Shown: positions 1-7,605 of the stretch, piece after piece
Layout of the letters: every line of letters begins with the position of its first letter
Numbering within the stretch: position 1 is the stretch's first letter
Assembly: GCF_900142215.1 (NCBI RefSeq)
Contig: NZ_FRAC01000007.1
Location: 215,067-241,082, forward strand
Reading direction: 5' to 3'
DNA from: Anaerocolumna jejuensis DSM 15929
GTDB lineage: Bacteria; Bacillota; Clostridia; Lachnospirales; Lachnospiraceae
DNA: 26,016 bases
Notes under the pieces: generated by a model
What the model was told of the DNA's origin: nothing
Seen by the model: the letters and a program-made list of their open reading frames with translations, nothing else
Databases searched by the model: none
Position numbers and translations under genes: made by a program

Positions 1-195
1 GGTAGTGTGAAAATTAGAAAGCAATTTTCACACAAGAATGAGCCTGCGAAAGCCTCGGCTCAATCTTGCGGCGCGTTGGGAGGGTGTGAGCGGTAGTGTG
101 AAAGTTAGAAAGCAATTTTCACATAAGAATGAGCCTACTAAGACCTTGGCTCAATCTTGTGGCGCGTTGGGAAGATGTGATCGGTAGTGTGAAAA
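1..195. repeat. 91-bp tandem repeat of hairpin units, two full copies plus a partial third
   Basis: Units start at 1, 92 and 183 with the same opening, GGTAGTGTGAAA. The third stops after about 13 bases. The full units differ at only a few positions. Each contains two inverted repeats: GTGTGAAAATT and AATTTTCACAC around a 7-base loop (perfect in unit 1, slightly decayed in unit 2), then AAGAATGAGCC and GGCTCAATCTT around a short loop with one mismatch. The array probably continues left of the window. No ORF with a ribosome site runs through it. It ends about 45 bases before the phosphatase start, so it forms that gene's upstream region. Function unknown. Confidence 0.85.
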
Positions 196-239
196 AGTGG
201 TATTAATAAAATGTGACAGAAATAAAAGGAGTTTATTGA

Positions 240-974
240 ATGCAGAAAATATCGATACCCCTTCCTCTTACCGGAGCGAAAAATGTCAGAGACCTTGGAG
301 GCTACCGGACGGAGGATGGAAAAGTTACAAAGAGTCATTCCCTGCTGAGGGCAGATGCCCTTAACAACCTGACGGAGGAGGATTGCAGGATGCTTTATGA
401 ATACGGAGTACGCTGTATCATAGACCTGCGCTCCCTGGAAGAATCGGAAAGGGAACCGGATAAGCTGCCGGGAATTTATAAGGACATTGAGTATCTCCAT
501 GTCCCCATTCAGGATCATGTGAGAGCCAGCCGCTATTCAGAGGAATTTCCGCCCAGCATGTGGCAGCTGTACCGCTGGCTTTTGGATGACAGCAAAGAAA
601 GCTTTAGCCGTATATTTAAAACCATCGGAAAGTACAATGATTCCTGTGTGCTGTTTCACTGCTCCGGGGGAAAGGACAGAACGGGCACCATTGCTATGCT
701 CCTGCTTAAGCTGGCAGGTGTGGAAGATGGGACTGTAATTGCAGACTATGCGGCTACACAGGAGTATATGAAGGAGATATTTCCCTGCCAGGTAGCTGAC
801 CTGACTGCCAGAGGACTTGTGGTACCTCATTATGTAATGGAATCACCGCCGGAAAATATGAGGCTGACACTGGAATACTTGTATGAGAATTATCAGAGTG
901 CAGGGAAATATTTTAAAAGCATCGGATTATCAGATGAAGAGATAGAAAAACTGAAGAAAAAGCTTATAGAATAG
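240..974 (+). CDS. Tyrosine/serine protein phosphatase (Y_phosphatase3-like)
   Basis: This 244-residue protein has the cysteine-phosphatase loop HCSGGKDRTG at residues 140-149, with nucleophile Cys141 and phosphate-binding Arg147. The N-terminus has the family's usual NVRDLGGYRTEDG segment (about residues 15-27), followed by a conserved CIIDLRS strand. These fit the bacterial dual-specificity phosphatase family that includes secreted PtpB-like lipid and protein phosphatases. No signal peptide or membrane segment is visible, so it is probably cytoplasmic. The ATG at 240 follows AAAAGGAG at a good distance. It is monocistronic, with a terminator directly after it. The true substrate (phosphotyrosine, phosphoinositide or another phosphoester) cannot be read from the sequence. 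Confidence 0.9.
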   Translation: MQKISIPLPLTGAKNVRDLGGYRTEDGKVTKSHSLLRADALNNLTEEDCRMLYEYGVRCIIDLRSLEESEREPDKLPGIYKDIEYLHVPIQDHVRASRYSEEFPPSMWQLYRWLLDDSKESFSRIFKTIGKYNDSCVLFHCSGGKDRTGTIAMLLLKLAGVEDGTVIADYAATQEYMKEIFPCQVADLTARGLVVPHYVMESPPENMRLTLEYLYENYQSAGKYFKSIGLSDEEIEKLKKKLIE

Positions 975-977
975 AGG

Positions 978-1031
978 AAAGGCCTTGCAGAAAGCAAATG
1001 GGAAACCATTGTCTTGCTGCAGGGCCTTTTA
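978..1031 (+). terminator. Intrinsic terminator of the phosphatase gene
   Basis: AAAGGCCTTGCAG pairs with CTGCAGGGCCTTT with small mismatches, across a loop that can fold further (AATGG and CCATT). A TTTT-AATT tract follows. It begins four bases after the stop codon. Confidence 0.8.
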
Positions 1032-1173
1032 ATTCTATTAAGGAAAACGGACTTACTCAGAATATAGGGTATTTCTTTGCTATTTTTCATTATATTTTCC
1101 AATCTTTTTACAAATGAAAGAGCAAAAAACTAAAATTCAGCTTATTGAGGAGAAAATAGTACAAAAGAGGAAA

Positions 1174-1182
1174 TGATATAAT
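1174..1182 (+). promoter_or_regulatory. Candidate extended -10 promoter for the flavoprotein gene
   Basis: TGATATAAT is a perfect TG-N-TATAAT extended -10. There is no good -35 at 17 bases, as is usual for this promoter class. It would give a leader of about 120 bases, extremely A-rich near 1240-1311. Apart from this site and the upstream terminator, nothing is recognised in the AT-rich gap 975-1311. Confidence 0.5.
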
Positions 1183-1311
1183 TTATAAAGTTTTAAATTA
1201 TTAAGACAATAGTAAAATCAATACAAAAAATCAATAGAATTAATAAGAGGGATATTTAAAAACAGAAAAAAAAGAAAAATAAAAAAGAAAAACAGAAAGG
1301 CAGAGGAACAA

Positions 1312-2577
1312 ATGAAAATAATTATTACAGGCGGCGGCTGGGCCGGATGCTCTGCAGCGTATATGGCTAGAATGCAGGGAGCCGAAGTTGTTTTACTGGA
1401 GAGAACGGATTCCCTTTTAGGAACCGGTCTGGTTGGCGGTATCATGAGGAATAACGGAAGATTCACCGCTACGGAAGAAATGATAGCCATGGGCGGAGGA
1501 GAAATCTTCCGCATAATTGATAAAAACTGCCGTCATACCAATATCAGCTTTCCGGGGCATGAGCATGCAAGCCTTTATGATATTGCCAAAACTCCTACGG
1601 CAATCACAAATTACTTAAAGGAAATAGGCGTTCCAGTGAAGCTTCAGGAAAGAGTGGTAAAGGCACAGGCAGAGGATGGGGTCATAAAAAGCATAGAAAC
1701 CTCAAAGGGTAATATTTACGAAGGCGGCGCCTTTATAGATACCACCGGAACGGCTGGTCCCATGCATAATTGCAGTAAATATGGCAATGGGTGTGCAATG
1801 TGTGTTATAAGATGCCCGAGCTTTGGCGGAAGAATAAGCCTTGCAGGCTTATGCGGTGTCCAGGAAATAACCGGACAGAAAGCCAACGGTACCAAGGGAG
1901 CCATGAGTGGCTCCTGCAAGCTCTATAAAGAATCACTTGCACCTGAAATTGTAGATACCTTAAACCAGAAAGGAGTTGCAGTAATACCCATACCGGAAGA
2001 ATTCATTGAAAACCATTTAAACGTTAAGGCCTGTCAGCAATATGCATTAAAGGAATTTGCAGAGAATATCATCCTTCTCGATACCGGTCATGCAAAGCTG
2101 ATGACACCCTATTACCCCCTGGAAAAGCTGCATAGAATACCAGGCTTTGAAAATGCCCGTTACGGGGACCCTTATTCAGGAGGAAAGGGCAATTCCATGA
2201 GATATTTCAACATGTCTCCCAGAACCAATGACCTTAAGGTAAACGGTATGAAAAACCTTTTTTGTGCGGGGGAGAAGGCGGGACTATTGGTGGGACATAC
2301 GGAAGCCATCGTTACCGGAGTCCTTGCAGGCTATAACAGTGTCAGATTCTTACAGGAAAAGCCTTTGCTGACCTTATCCAGAAAAACGGCCATCGGAGAA
2401 GCAATCGCCTATGTAAGAGAAGAAATGCAGACCGAGGAGGGGCTTGGAAAGAAGTATACATTTTCAGGCTCGGTCTTCTTTGACCGTATGAAAGAACTTG
2501 GGCTGTATGAAACGGACATCAGTAAAATCAGGGAAAACGTTGAAAGAGAGGGACTGCTTAACGTATTTGCTTCCTGA
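1312..2577 (+). CDS. FAD-dependent oxidoreductase (GidA/TrmFO-like fold)
   Basis: This 421-residue protein opens with a Rossmann dinucleotide-binding motif, GGGWAG at residues 7-12. Glu30 (LLERTD) is at the end of strand 2, where the FAD ribose is bound. Near the C-terminus, NLFCAGEKAGLLVGHTEA followed by GVLAGYNS resembles the second FAD-contacting motif of the GidA/TrmFO and FAD_oxidored families. Between them is a cysteine cluster, C154-x6-C161-x2-C164-x3-C168, which could bind a metal or Fe-S cluster (inference). The length suits a single-domain flavoprotein, shorter than MnmG. The start follows CAGAGG and an A-rich leader. It is flanked by terminators on both sides, so context gives no substrate. 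A tRNA-modifying role is possible but not shown. Confidence 0.8.
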   Translation: MKIIITGGGWAGCSAAYMARMQGAEVVLLERTDSLLGTGLVGGIMRNNGRFTATEEMIAMGGGEIFRIIDKNCRHTNISFPGHEHASLYDIAKTPTAITNYLKEIGVPVKLQERVVKAQAEDGVIKSIETSKGNIYEGGAFIDTTGTAGPMHNCSKYGNGCAMCVIRCPSFGGRISLAGLCGVQEITGQKANGTKGAMSGSCKLYKESLAPEIVDTLNQKGVAVIPIPEEFIENHLNVKACQQYALKEFAENIILLDTGHAKLMTPYYPLEKLHRIPGFENARYGDPYSGGKGNSMRYFNMSPRTNDLKVNGMKNLFCAGEKAGLLVGHTEAIVTGVLAGYNSVRFLQEKPLLTLSRKTAIGEAIAYVREEMQTEEGLGKKYTFSGSVFFDRMKELGLYETDISKIRENVEREGLLNVFAS

Positions 2578-2598
2578 TGGTTTGCGTTCAGACAAAAG

Positions 2599-2632
2599 AA
2601 AAAATCCAGGGCGGCTGCCTTGGATTTTTTTG
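2599..2632 (+). terminator. Intrinsic terminator after the flavoprotein gene
   Basis: AAAAATCCA pairs with TGGATTTTT, extended by a GGC/GCC pairing around a short loop, and ends in seven T residues. It lies about 20 bases after the stop codon. Confidence 0.85.
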
Positions 2633-2635
2633 ATG

Positions 2636-2677
2636 AGAGCCTAAATTCAGTTTTACAAGGTTTGGGGCTCTTTTTAG
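2636..2677 (+). terminator. Second tandem terminator-like hairpin
   Basis: AGAGCC-AAA pairs with TTT-GGGGCTCT with a small bulge, followed by TTTTTAG. It stands directly after the first terminator, so the flavoprotein unit and the ABC cassette are doubly insulated. The rest of the gap to 2860 shows no clear promoter. Confidence 0.55.
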
Positions 2678-2860
2678 TTTGTCTGCCATGGCGGTGGGAA
2701 CTTTGCCATTCGTTTCCCTATGTGACGAATCTCTCACCGGAAAGTCACAGAGATGTAAGCTGAAAACTTTATTATATGTGTAAACCATGAGAGAAGGAGA
2801 CTTCACATCATTGGCGGTGCGGAATAAAAATATACTAAAAAAGGAGTGTTAACAGCATTT

Positions 2861-3739
2861 ATGAAAATCAGTATCAAAAACGTGAGTATGACATACAAAA
2901 CAGGAAAAAAGGCACTAAGCAGCATGAGTTTGGAAGTGAACAGCCCGAATTTTATAGGACTTTTGGGTCCCAACGGTGCTGGAAAAAGTACCTTTATGAA
3001 ACTATTGGTATCGAAGATAATACCGACAGCCGGCGAAATTATTGTTGATGGTAATCCAATCCAAAAACACGAAAAAGAACTCAGGAAGCAGTTGGGTTAT
3101 TTGCCCCAAAGCTTTGGTTTATATGACGAATTAACAGTTTATGAGTTTTTGGATTACATGTGTGCATTAAAAGAAATAAAAAATAATGTGAAAGGCATTA
3201 TCGGACAAGCTATTGAACAGACTAATCTGCAAGAAAAAAGAAATTTCAAAATTAAAACTCTTTCAGGCGGTCAGAGGCAGCGTGTTGGTATAGCACAAGT
3301 ATTGCTTGGTAATCCTGAGCTAATCATTTTAGATGAGCCTACAGTTGGACTTGACCCGGAAGAAAGAATTAAATTCAGAAATATATTTTCACAGACTGCA
3401 AATGACAAAATAGTGTTACTATCCACTCATATCATCGATGATATACAAGCCATTTGCAATAGAATTATAATCATTAATAACGGTACGATTTTATTTGACG
3501 GAACTTCACCGGATTTAATAAAGGCTGTACACGGACATGTTGGTTTTATTGAGGAAAAAGATAACGGGGCTTTAGAAAAAAGCATTGGAGATAAGTACAT
3601 AATCACATCCAAATTGTTTACCGGTAATGGCATCTCTTGCCGTGTTATCGGCAAAGAAATAGAAAGCTCTATTCCGCTGATAGAGCCCACCCTCGAAGAT
3701 GCGTACACATACGTCATACACAATGGGGGTGTCCATTAA
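2861..3739 (+). CDS. ABC transporter ATP-binding protein (ABC-2 type exporter)
   Basis: A cytoplasmic nucleotide-binding subunit of about 292 residues. Walker A is GPNGAGKST, the signature is LSGGQRQR, Walker B is LIILDEPTVGLD, and the H-loop lies in LLSTHIIDD. After the ATPase core comes a C-terminal extension of about 80 residues, as in BcrA/CcmA-type exporters. The reading frame is open from a GTG at 2846, but that codon overlaps the AAAAGGAG ribosome site, so the ATG at 2861 is preferred. The spacer of 14 bases is rather long. The stop codon touches the ATG of the permease-peptidase gene, which indicates an operon with both permeases. Base composition is visibly AT-richer than the polyamine genes downstream. 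Confidence 0.92.
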   Translation: MKISIKNVSMTYKTGKKALSSMSLEVNSPNFIGLLGPNGAGKSTFMKLLVSKIIPTAGEIIVDGNPIQKHEKELRKQLGYLPQSFGLYDELTVYEFLDYMCALKEIKNNVKGIIGQAIEQTNLQEKRNFKIKTLSGGQRQRVGIAQVLLGNPELIILDEPTVGLDPEERIKFRNIFSQTANDKIVLLSTHIIDDIQAICNRIIIINNGTILFDGTSPDLIKAVHGHVGFIEEKDNGALEKSIGDKYIITSKLFTGNGISCRVIGKEIESSIPLIEPTLEDAYTYVIHNGGVH

Positions 3740-5992
3740 ATGAGGAATGCATTTTTTGCCTATGAAACAAAGCGGATTCTGAAGTCCCGATTTACTCGAA
3801 TAATAATCCTGCTGGCGTCAGTTTTTCCTTTGATTGGTGCACTGCTCGCGCCATACCTTAACGAAGATATCAGCAGCTTGATATTTGGAATAAATAGCTC
3901 TACTCGTTTGTCTCAAACGATACTTTTTCCGGCAAAGGCAGGGGCAGTACTTTCAACTCTTGCCTTTACTGCACTAACAGTTTTTGAATTTGACAAAATA
4001 CTTCGGTTTAGAGTGAATTATATCATTGAACCAATATCAAGCTCTATCAAGATAAATTTAACCAAAATTACAGGCTTACTGTGTGCTGGTCTTATTTCAA
4101 CAGTTGGTTCAATAATAATTATGATCCCTCACTATATATTTAACATGGGTAGCCTGACCAAATTTAGTTATTTCCTGCTCAGTTACTTCCTAATAATTTT
4201 TGGTTCGATTGTGTTGGCAATACTTATGACCGCAGGATTTTATCTTATATTCCGGAACGTTAATATAACCTGTATTATTATGCTTTTGGCGGTGCTCTTT
4301 AGTTTTTTGGCAGGAACTATTGATTATCAATATATGTGGGTCCAGACAGGTGCCAGTGGATTTTCTGAAAATTTCGGAAGCGGAAATATCGTTCCCGGAA
4401 TGCTCTGGAATCGGTTGTTTGGATTATCGGTAGCTATGTCCATATTTTTATTCGGAATATTGTGCGATAGATGTTATGAAAAAGGATTATTTAAATCTCT
4501 ATTTAAAAACTGTCAAAAATATAAATTGCTACCGATTTGCTTTTTGGTTTCTCTTTTTGGAGTATTTTTTGTTTTTGATAATGAACCAATTTTCAAATCA
4601 CTTTCGCTTACGGACTTCACATCAATGGTGATCAGCGGTAAAAAAGACACGCCTGTAAACACCAAAGTCATGGGAACTTCAAATATATTGGTAGATCTTA
4701 AGATAGAAAAAGACAAAAATTATGCTGCCGGTGCTTATTCTCAGGAACTGCAAAACGGCACGGATAAGCCTCAAAGCATCTATTTGGAATTAACAGACGG
4801 CTACCGCATTGATGAGCTTAAGTTAGACAACGCAGACATAAGCTATACGCAGGTTTCCCCCAAGCTTTTAAATAGCGCAAAAATTAGAAATGTTTTTGAA
4901 ATCAGCATTCCCAAAAACACGAAAGCTAAACTAAATATAAGGTATTCAGGTACACCGAAAACCTTAAGTATAAATAAAGATTTTTCCGCAGGAATTAACA
5001 AAAATTATGTTAGTCTGGGGCGCGCTATGGACATTGCTCCGGTTGTTTGTGTTGAACAAAATGATAAAAGGATTGAAGGAACAATAAAAATTGACTCAAA
5101 TTTTACAGTCATAACTCAAGGAGATAAAAATTGCAAAATTTCTGAACAAGATGGTTTTACTGCCTGGAGCTTTTCTTGTGATAAATTAAGTGATTTATCT
5201 GTGACAGCCGGGCGATATGGAATATTTGAAAGAAATGTAAAGGGAACAAATGTGGAGTTTTTTTATCCAATGGCTGCGGGCAAAGAATTTGAATCCAGGG
5301 GAAGTGACACGCTCGATATATTCTCGTTCTTTTCGGAAAAATTTGGGCCGCTGGGCAGAGGTAGTCTTAAAGTAGTTGTAACATCAGGAGTAAAAGGCGG
5401 AAGTGGAATTCAAACAGGAAATATTTCTTATATTTCAGAAGATTGTTTGACAAAAAAGCCCAACGGGGATTCATCCCAAGCCTCTTCTTCCGACACGTTT
5501 GCTTTACTGACGCATGAAATTGCTCATCAATGGTGGGGCGGTGGAATAGATGCATCTAACGCAAGCAGCGATAATCAAATAGATAAAAATCATAATGAAT
5601 GGTCAAATGAAGCTTTTGCGGATTTCAGCACTTATTTATTCCTGAAAAACAAATTTGGAAAAGATTATGCAGAAAATTTATTGCTGAAAAAATGGAAAGA
5701 AGGAGCAAAGGAATTGAATCGAAACTTTTATCGAAGAAATCCTGAATATATGAACAAATTATCAATGCTTCCAAAGTACAACGTCTCATTATTTTTAAGA
5801 GGTTATAAAATTTATGCTTTGGGACCACTCACAGTTTACAATGTTTATGATCGCATTGGGGAAGACAATTATTATAATTCCATGAAAGTTATCTACAAAG
5901 ACTATTATGACAAAAAAGATAAAAAACTATCTTTTTCTGAGTTTTTAAATATTACTGGTGTCACAGAGGAGGCAGCTGTCAATGGATATTAA
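3740..5992 (+). CDS. ABC-2 permease fused to an M1-type (gluzincin) metallopeptidase
   Basis: This 750-residue protein has two halves. Residues 1 to about 280 hold about seven hydrophobic segments (near 18-38, 67-84, 108-134, 141-170, 175-193, 227-245 and 263-280), as in an ABC-2 permease. Residues 300-750 are soluble and carry the zinc motif HEIAH at 592-596 with the following HQWWGGG, then NEAFADF with the presumed third ligand Glu624. In M1 aminopeptidases the spacing is HExxH-x18-E; here it is x27, an insertion rich in Ser, Asn and Asp. An odd number of membrane spans would place the peptidase outside the cell (inference). It starts directly after the ATPase stop and overlaps the next permease. 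It may process or degrade a peptide moved or sensed by the transporter; the substrate is unknown. Confidence 0.88.
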   Translation: MRNAFFAYETKRILKSRFTRIIILLASVFPLIGALLAPYLNEDISSLIFGINSSTRLSQTILFPAKAGAVLSTLAFTALTVFEFDKILRFRVNYIIEPISSSIKINLTKITGLLCAGLISTVGSIIIMIPHYIFNMGSLTKFSYFLLSYFLIIFGSIVLAILMTAGFYLIFRNVNITCIIMLLAVLFSFLAGTIDYQYMWVQTGASGFSENFGSGNIVPGMLWNRLFGLSVAMSIFLFGILCDRCYEKGLFKSLFKNCQKYKLLPICFLVSLFGVFFVFDNEPIFKSLSLTDFTSMVISGKKDTPVNTKVMGTSNILVDLKIEKDKNYAAGAYSQELQNGTDKPQSIYLELTDGYRIDELKLDNADISYTQVSPKLLNSAKIRNVFEISIPKNTKAKLNIRYSGTPKTLSINKDFSAGINKNYVSLGRAMDIAPVVCVEQNDKRIEGTIKIDSNFTVITQGDKNCKISEQDGFTAWSFSCDKLSDLSVTAGRYGIFERNVKGTNVEFFYPMAAGKEFESRGSDTLDIFSFFSEKFGPLGRGSLKVVVTSGVKGGSGIQTGNISYISEDCLTKKPNGDSSQASSSDTFALLTHEIAHQWWGGGIDASNASSDNQIDKNHNEWSNEAFADFSTYLFLKNKFGKDYAENLLLKKWKEGAKELNRNFYRRNPEYMNKLSMLPKYNVSLFLRGYKIYALGPLTVYNVYDRIGEDNYYNSMKVIYKDYYDKKDKKLSFSEFLNITGVTEEAAVNGY

Positions 5993-6725
5993 AATTCTTA
6001 AATATGAACTGAAAAGAATCATTTTTTCAAAGATGTTTGTAATAACTTTCATAATTGCACTTTTCTTTTCAGTGATTGACCTCTACACAGAAATAATACA
6101 AGGTGTTTCTGGTACGGCACCTTTTTCTCAGTGGAGTTATTGCAAGTTTTTGTGTGACATAAATACGATTATGTTATTAATTCTAATGCTTTCCTGCACA
6201 GGACTTTTTTCCAGAAACGAACAAAGAGTAAGAGAAATTACTTCATGTACATCTTTACCACAGAAAAAGTATTTGGCTGCAAAAAGTTCAGCCCTGTTTA
6301 TTTCTTATTTCATTATTGCGATATGTTGTATTTTGATGAGTCTGGTGTTTTACAAGACAACTTTTAATTTTACAACTTTTAAAAGCTTTTTATTGCCGCT
6401 CTTAATAATATTACTTCCTACTTTTGTGTTTGTTTTTGGAACAAGTATGTTTTTAGGCAGCAAAAGCCAAACTTTGCTTTATGCCTGGATTCCAATTGTT
6501 TTGATTTTGTCATTGATAAGTTTTAACAGCTCACCGTTTCTTGATATTTTCGCCAAAGGGTATGTGACTTACATGCCTTCAGCTTTGCCCGTTGATAGCC
6601 TCGGTGAACCTGTTTTTAGTTTATCCTTAAATTTTATAATGAGCAGGCTGCTATTTACTCTTGTAGGAATGGTTTTATATGTGGCTTCCTTTAAGAAGCT
6701 TTCTGGAAAAACCTTAAGAAGTTAG
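5982..6725 (+). CDS. ABC-2 family permease, partner of the ATPase and peptidase-permease
   Basis: An integral membrane protein of 247 residues with about six hydrophobic segments. It starts MDIKILKYELKRIIFSK, the usual cytoplasmic lead-in of an ABC-2 permease. The frame is open from 5958, but AGAGGAGG at 5965-5972 lies 9 bases before the ATG at 5982, so that start is chosen. It overlaps the end of the peptidase-permease gene by 11 bases, so the two are translationally coupled. The three genes should form one exporter: one ATPase dimer with two unlike permeases, one carrying the peptidase. It is AT-rich like its partners. A weak hairpin at 6747-6773 follows the gene but has no T-tract. Confidence 0.85.
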   Translation: MDIKILKYELKRIIFSKMFVITFIIALFFSVIDLYTEIIQGVSGTAPFSQWSYCKFLCDINTIMLLILMLSCTGLFSRNEQRVREITSCTSLPQKKYLAAKSSALFISYFIIAICCILMSLVFYKTTFNFTTFKSFLLPLLIILLPTFVFVFGTSMFLGSKSQTLLYAWIPIVLILSLISFNSSPFLDIFAKGYVTYMPSALPVDSLGEPVFSLSLNFIMSRLLFTLVGMVLYVASFKKLSGKTLRS

Positions 6726-6786
6726 TATAAGCCTATTAAGGCAAGAGATAGTGGTTTTGAAAATCACTCTATCCAAAAATACTGTC

Positions 6787-6828
6787 TTGACAAAAAATAA
6801 AATACAGTGTAATATGCGTTAAAACGCA
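6787..6828 (+). promoter_or_regulatory. Promoter of the XRE-cupin gene with overlapping palindromic operator
   Basis: TTGACA at 6787-6792 and TAATAT at 6810-6815 are separated by 17 bases. A perfect palindrome, TGCGTTAAAACGCA (6815-6828), starts on the last base of the -10 and covers the expected transcription start. The position suits a repressor site, most simply for the XRE protein encoded 28 bases downstream. The half-site AACGCACA recurs in the P-II promoter at 7442-7449. Confidence 0.65.
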
Positions 6829-6855
6829 CATGGATAGAAGGGGAGTGAGAATCCG

Positions 6856-7410
6856 GTGGAGTACATAACACAAAATGTGGCAAGAAATCTGAAAAGAATC
6901 CGTAAGAACAAGGAGATGAGCCTGGACGATGTATCCAAGCAGACGGGTATCAGCAAAAGCATGCTTGGGCAAATCGAACGGGGAGTATCTGTCCCTACGG
7001 TAGAAACGCTCGGCAAGCTGGTAAGCGGCCTCAGGGTATCCTTTAATTCCCTGATCAGCTCGGAAAAGAATGATATTATTACGGTAAATAAAAAGGATCT
7101 GGCTCCCTCCTATATCAGTGAAGATGCCAGGTACAAGGCTTATGAATATTTTCCCTACGAGGAGGACAGAACCTTCGAGGTATATATGATGGATCTTGAA
7201 GCCCACTCCGGCTATCTTTCAGAGGGACATGGGGATAATACCTATGAATTCCTGACGGTGTTCACAGGGACACTGACCCTTAAGGTGGATGGGAAAACCT
7301 ATGAGATAGAAGCAGAGAATTCGATTCGTTTTCCTACTAACAGCAGCCATGAATATATCAATAATGGGGACGTCATAGTCAAATTTTCCGTGACCTTTAC
7401 CTGGGATTAA
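6856..7410 (+). CDS. XRE-family regulator with C-terminal cupin domain
   Basis: A 184-residue DNA-binding regulator. Residues of about 7-62 form an XRE/Cro helix-turn-helix (NLKRIRKNKEMSLDDVSKQT, then GISKSMLGQIERG). Residues of about 105-182 form a small cupin barrel (EFLTVFTGTLTLKVDG, then IRFPTNSSHEYIN), the usual ligand-binding domain of this class, which includes polyamine regulators such as PuuR. The GTG start follows GAAGGGGAG. It precedes the P-II, potABCD, patA and aldehyde dehydrogenase genes. Palindromic sites sharing AACGCACA lie in its own promoter and in the next one, suggesting autoregulation and control of the polyamine locus. The inducer is probably a polyamine or its breakdown product (inference). 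Confidence 0.88.
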   Translation: MEYITQNVARNLKRIRKNKEMSLDDVSKQTGISKSMLGQIERGVSVPTVETLGKLVSGLRVSFNSLISSEKNDIITVNKKDLAPSYISEDARYKAYEYFPYEEDRTFEVYMMDLEAHSGYLSEGHGDNTYEFLTVFTGTLTLKVDGKTYEIEAENSIRFPTNSSHEYINNGDVIVKFSVTFTWD

Positions 7411-7430
7411 AAATATTTGCAAAATAGCTA

Positions 7431-7459
7431 TTGACAATATAACGCACAAACGTTATAAT
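7431..7459 (+). promoter_or_regulatory. Strong sigma-A promoter of the P-II gene with operator in the spacer
   Basis: TTGACA (7431-7436), a 17-base spacer and TATAAT (7454-7459) match the consensus perfectly. The inverted repeat ATAACG-CACAAA-CGTTAT (7439-7456) fills the spacer and enters the -10, so a bound repressor would block polymerase. It shares AACGCACA with the operator before the XRE gene. Confidence 0.75.
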
Positions 7460-7474
7460 TCATTTAATTAAAAA

Positions 7475-7550
7475 CGGAATGATTGTAAATTCATTCCATC
7501 AAACAACGGCGTTTAAGAGACTTCCTCTTAAGCGCCTTTTTTTCATTCCG
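7475..7550 (+). promoter_or_regulatory. Structured leader with intrinsic terminator (candidate attenuator) before the P-II gene
   Basis: Between the promoter and the P-II start is a full terminator: GGCGTTTAAGAG at 7508-7519 pairs with CTCTTAAGCGCC at 7525-7536 (one G-T pair), followed by seven T residues. Before it, GGAATGA (7476-7482) pairs with TCATTCC (7491-7497). A second TCATTCCG after the T-tract (7543-7550) is perfectly complementary to CGGAATGA (7475-7482), giving a competing long-range helix. GGAATG at 7563-7568 offers a third option. No known riboswitch class was recognised, and no arm that would directly disrupt the terminator was found. Confidence 0.6.
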
Positions 7551-7605
7551 GTGAATTCATCAGGAATGGTACAGGAAGACCTGTTCCCAGAAAGGAGCGT
7601 AAATT

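Noticed and set aside
1..195. CRISPR array
   Set aside because: The whole 91-bp unit is repeated without unique spacers, and no cas genes are present.
6747..6773. Hairpin after the ABC-2 permease as a terminator
   Set aside because: The stem is bulged and no T-tract follows, so it was not listed as a terminator.
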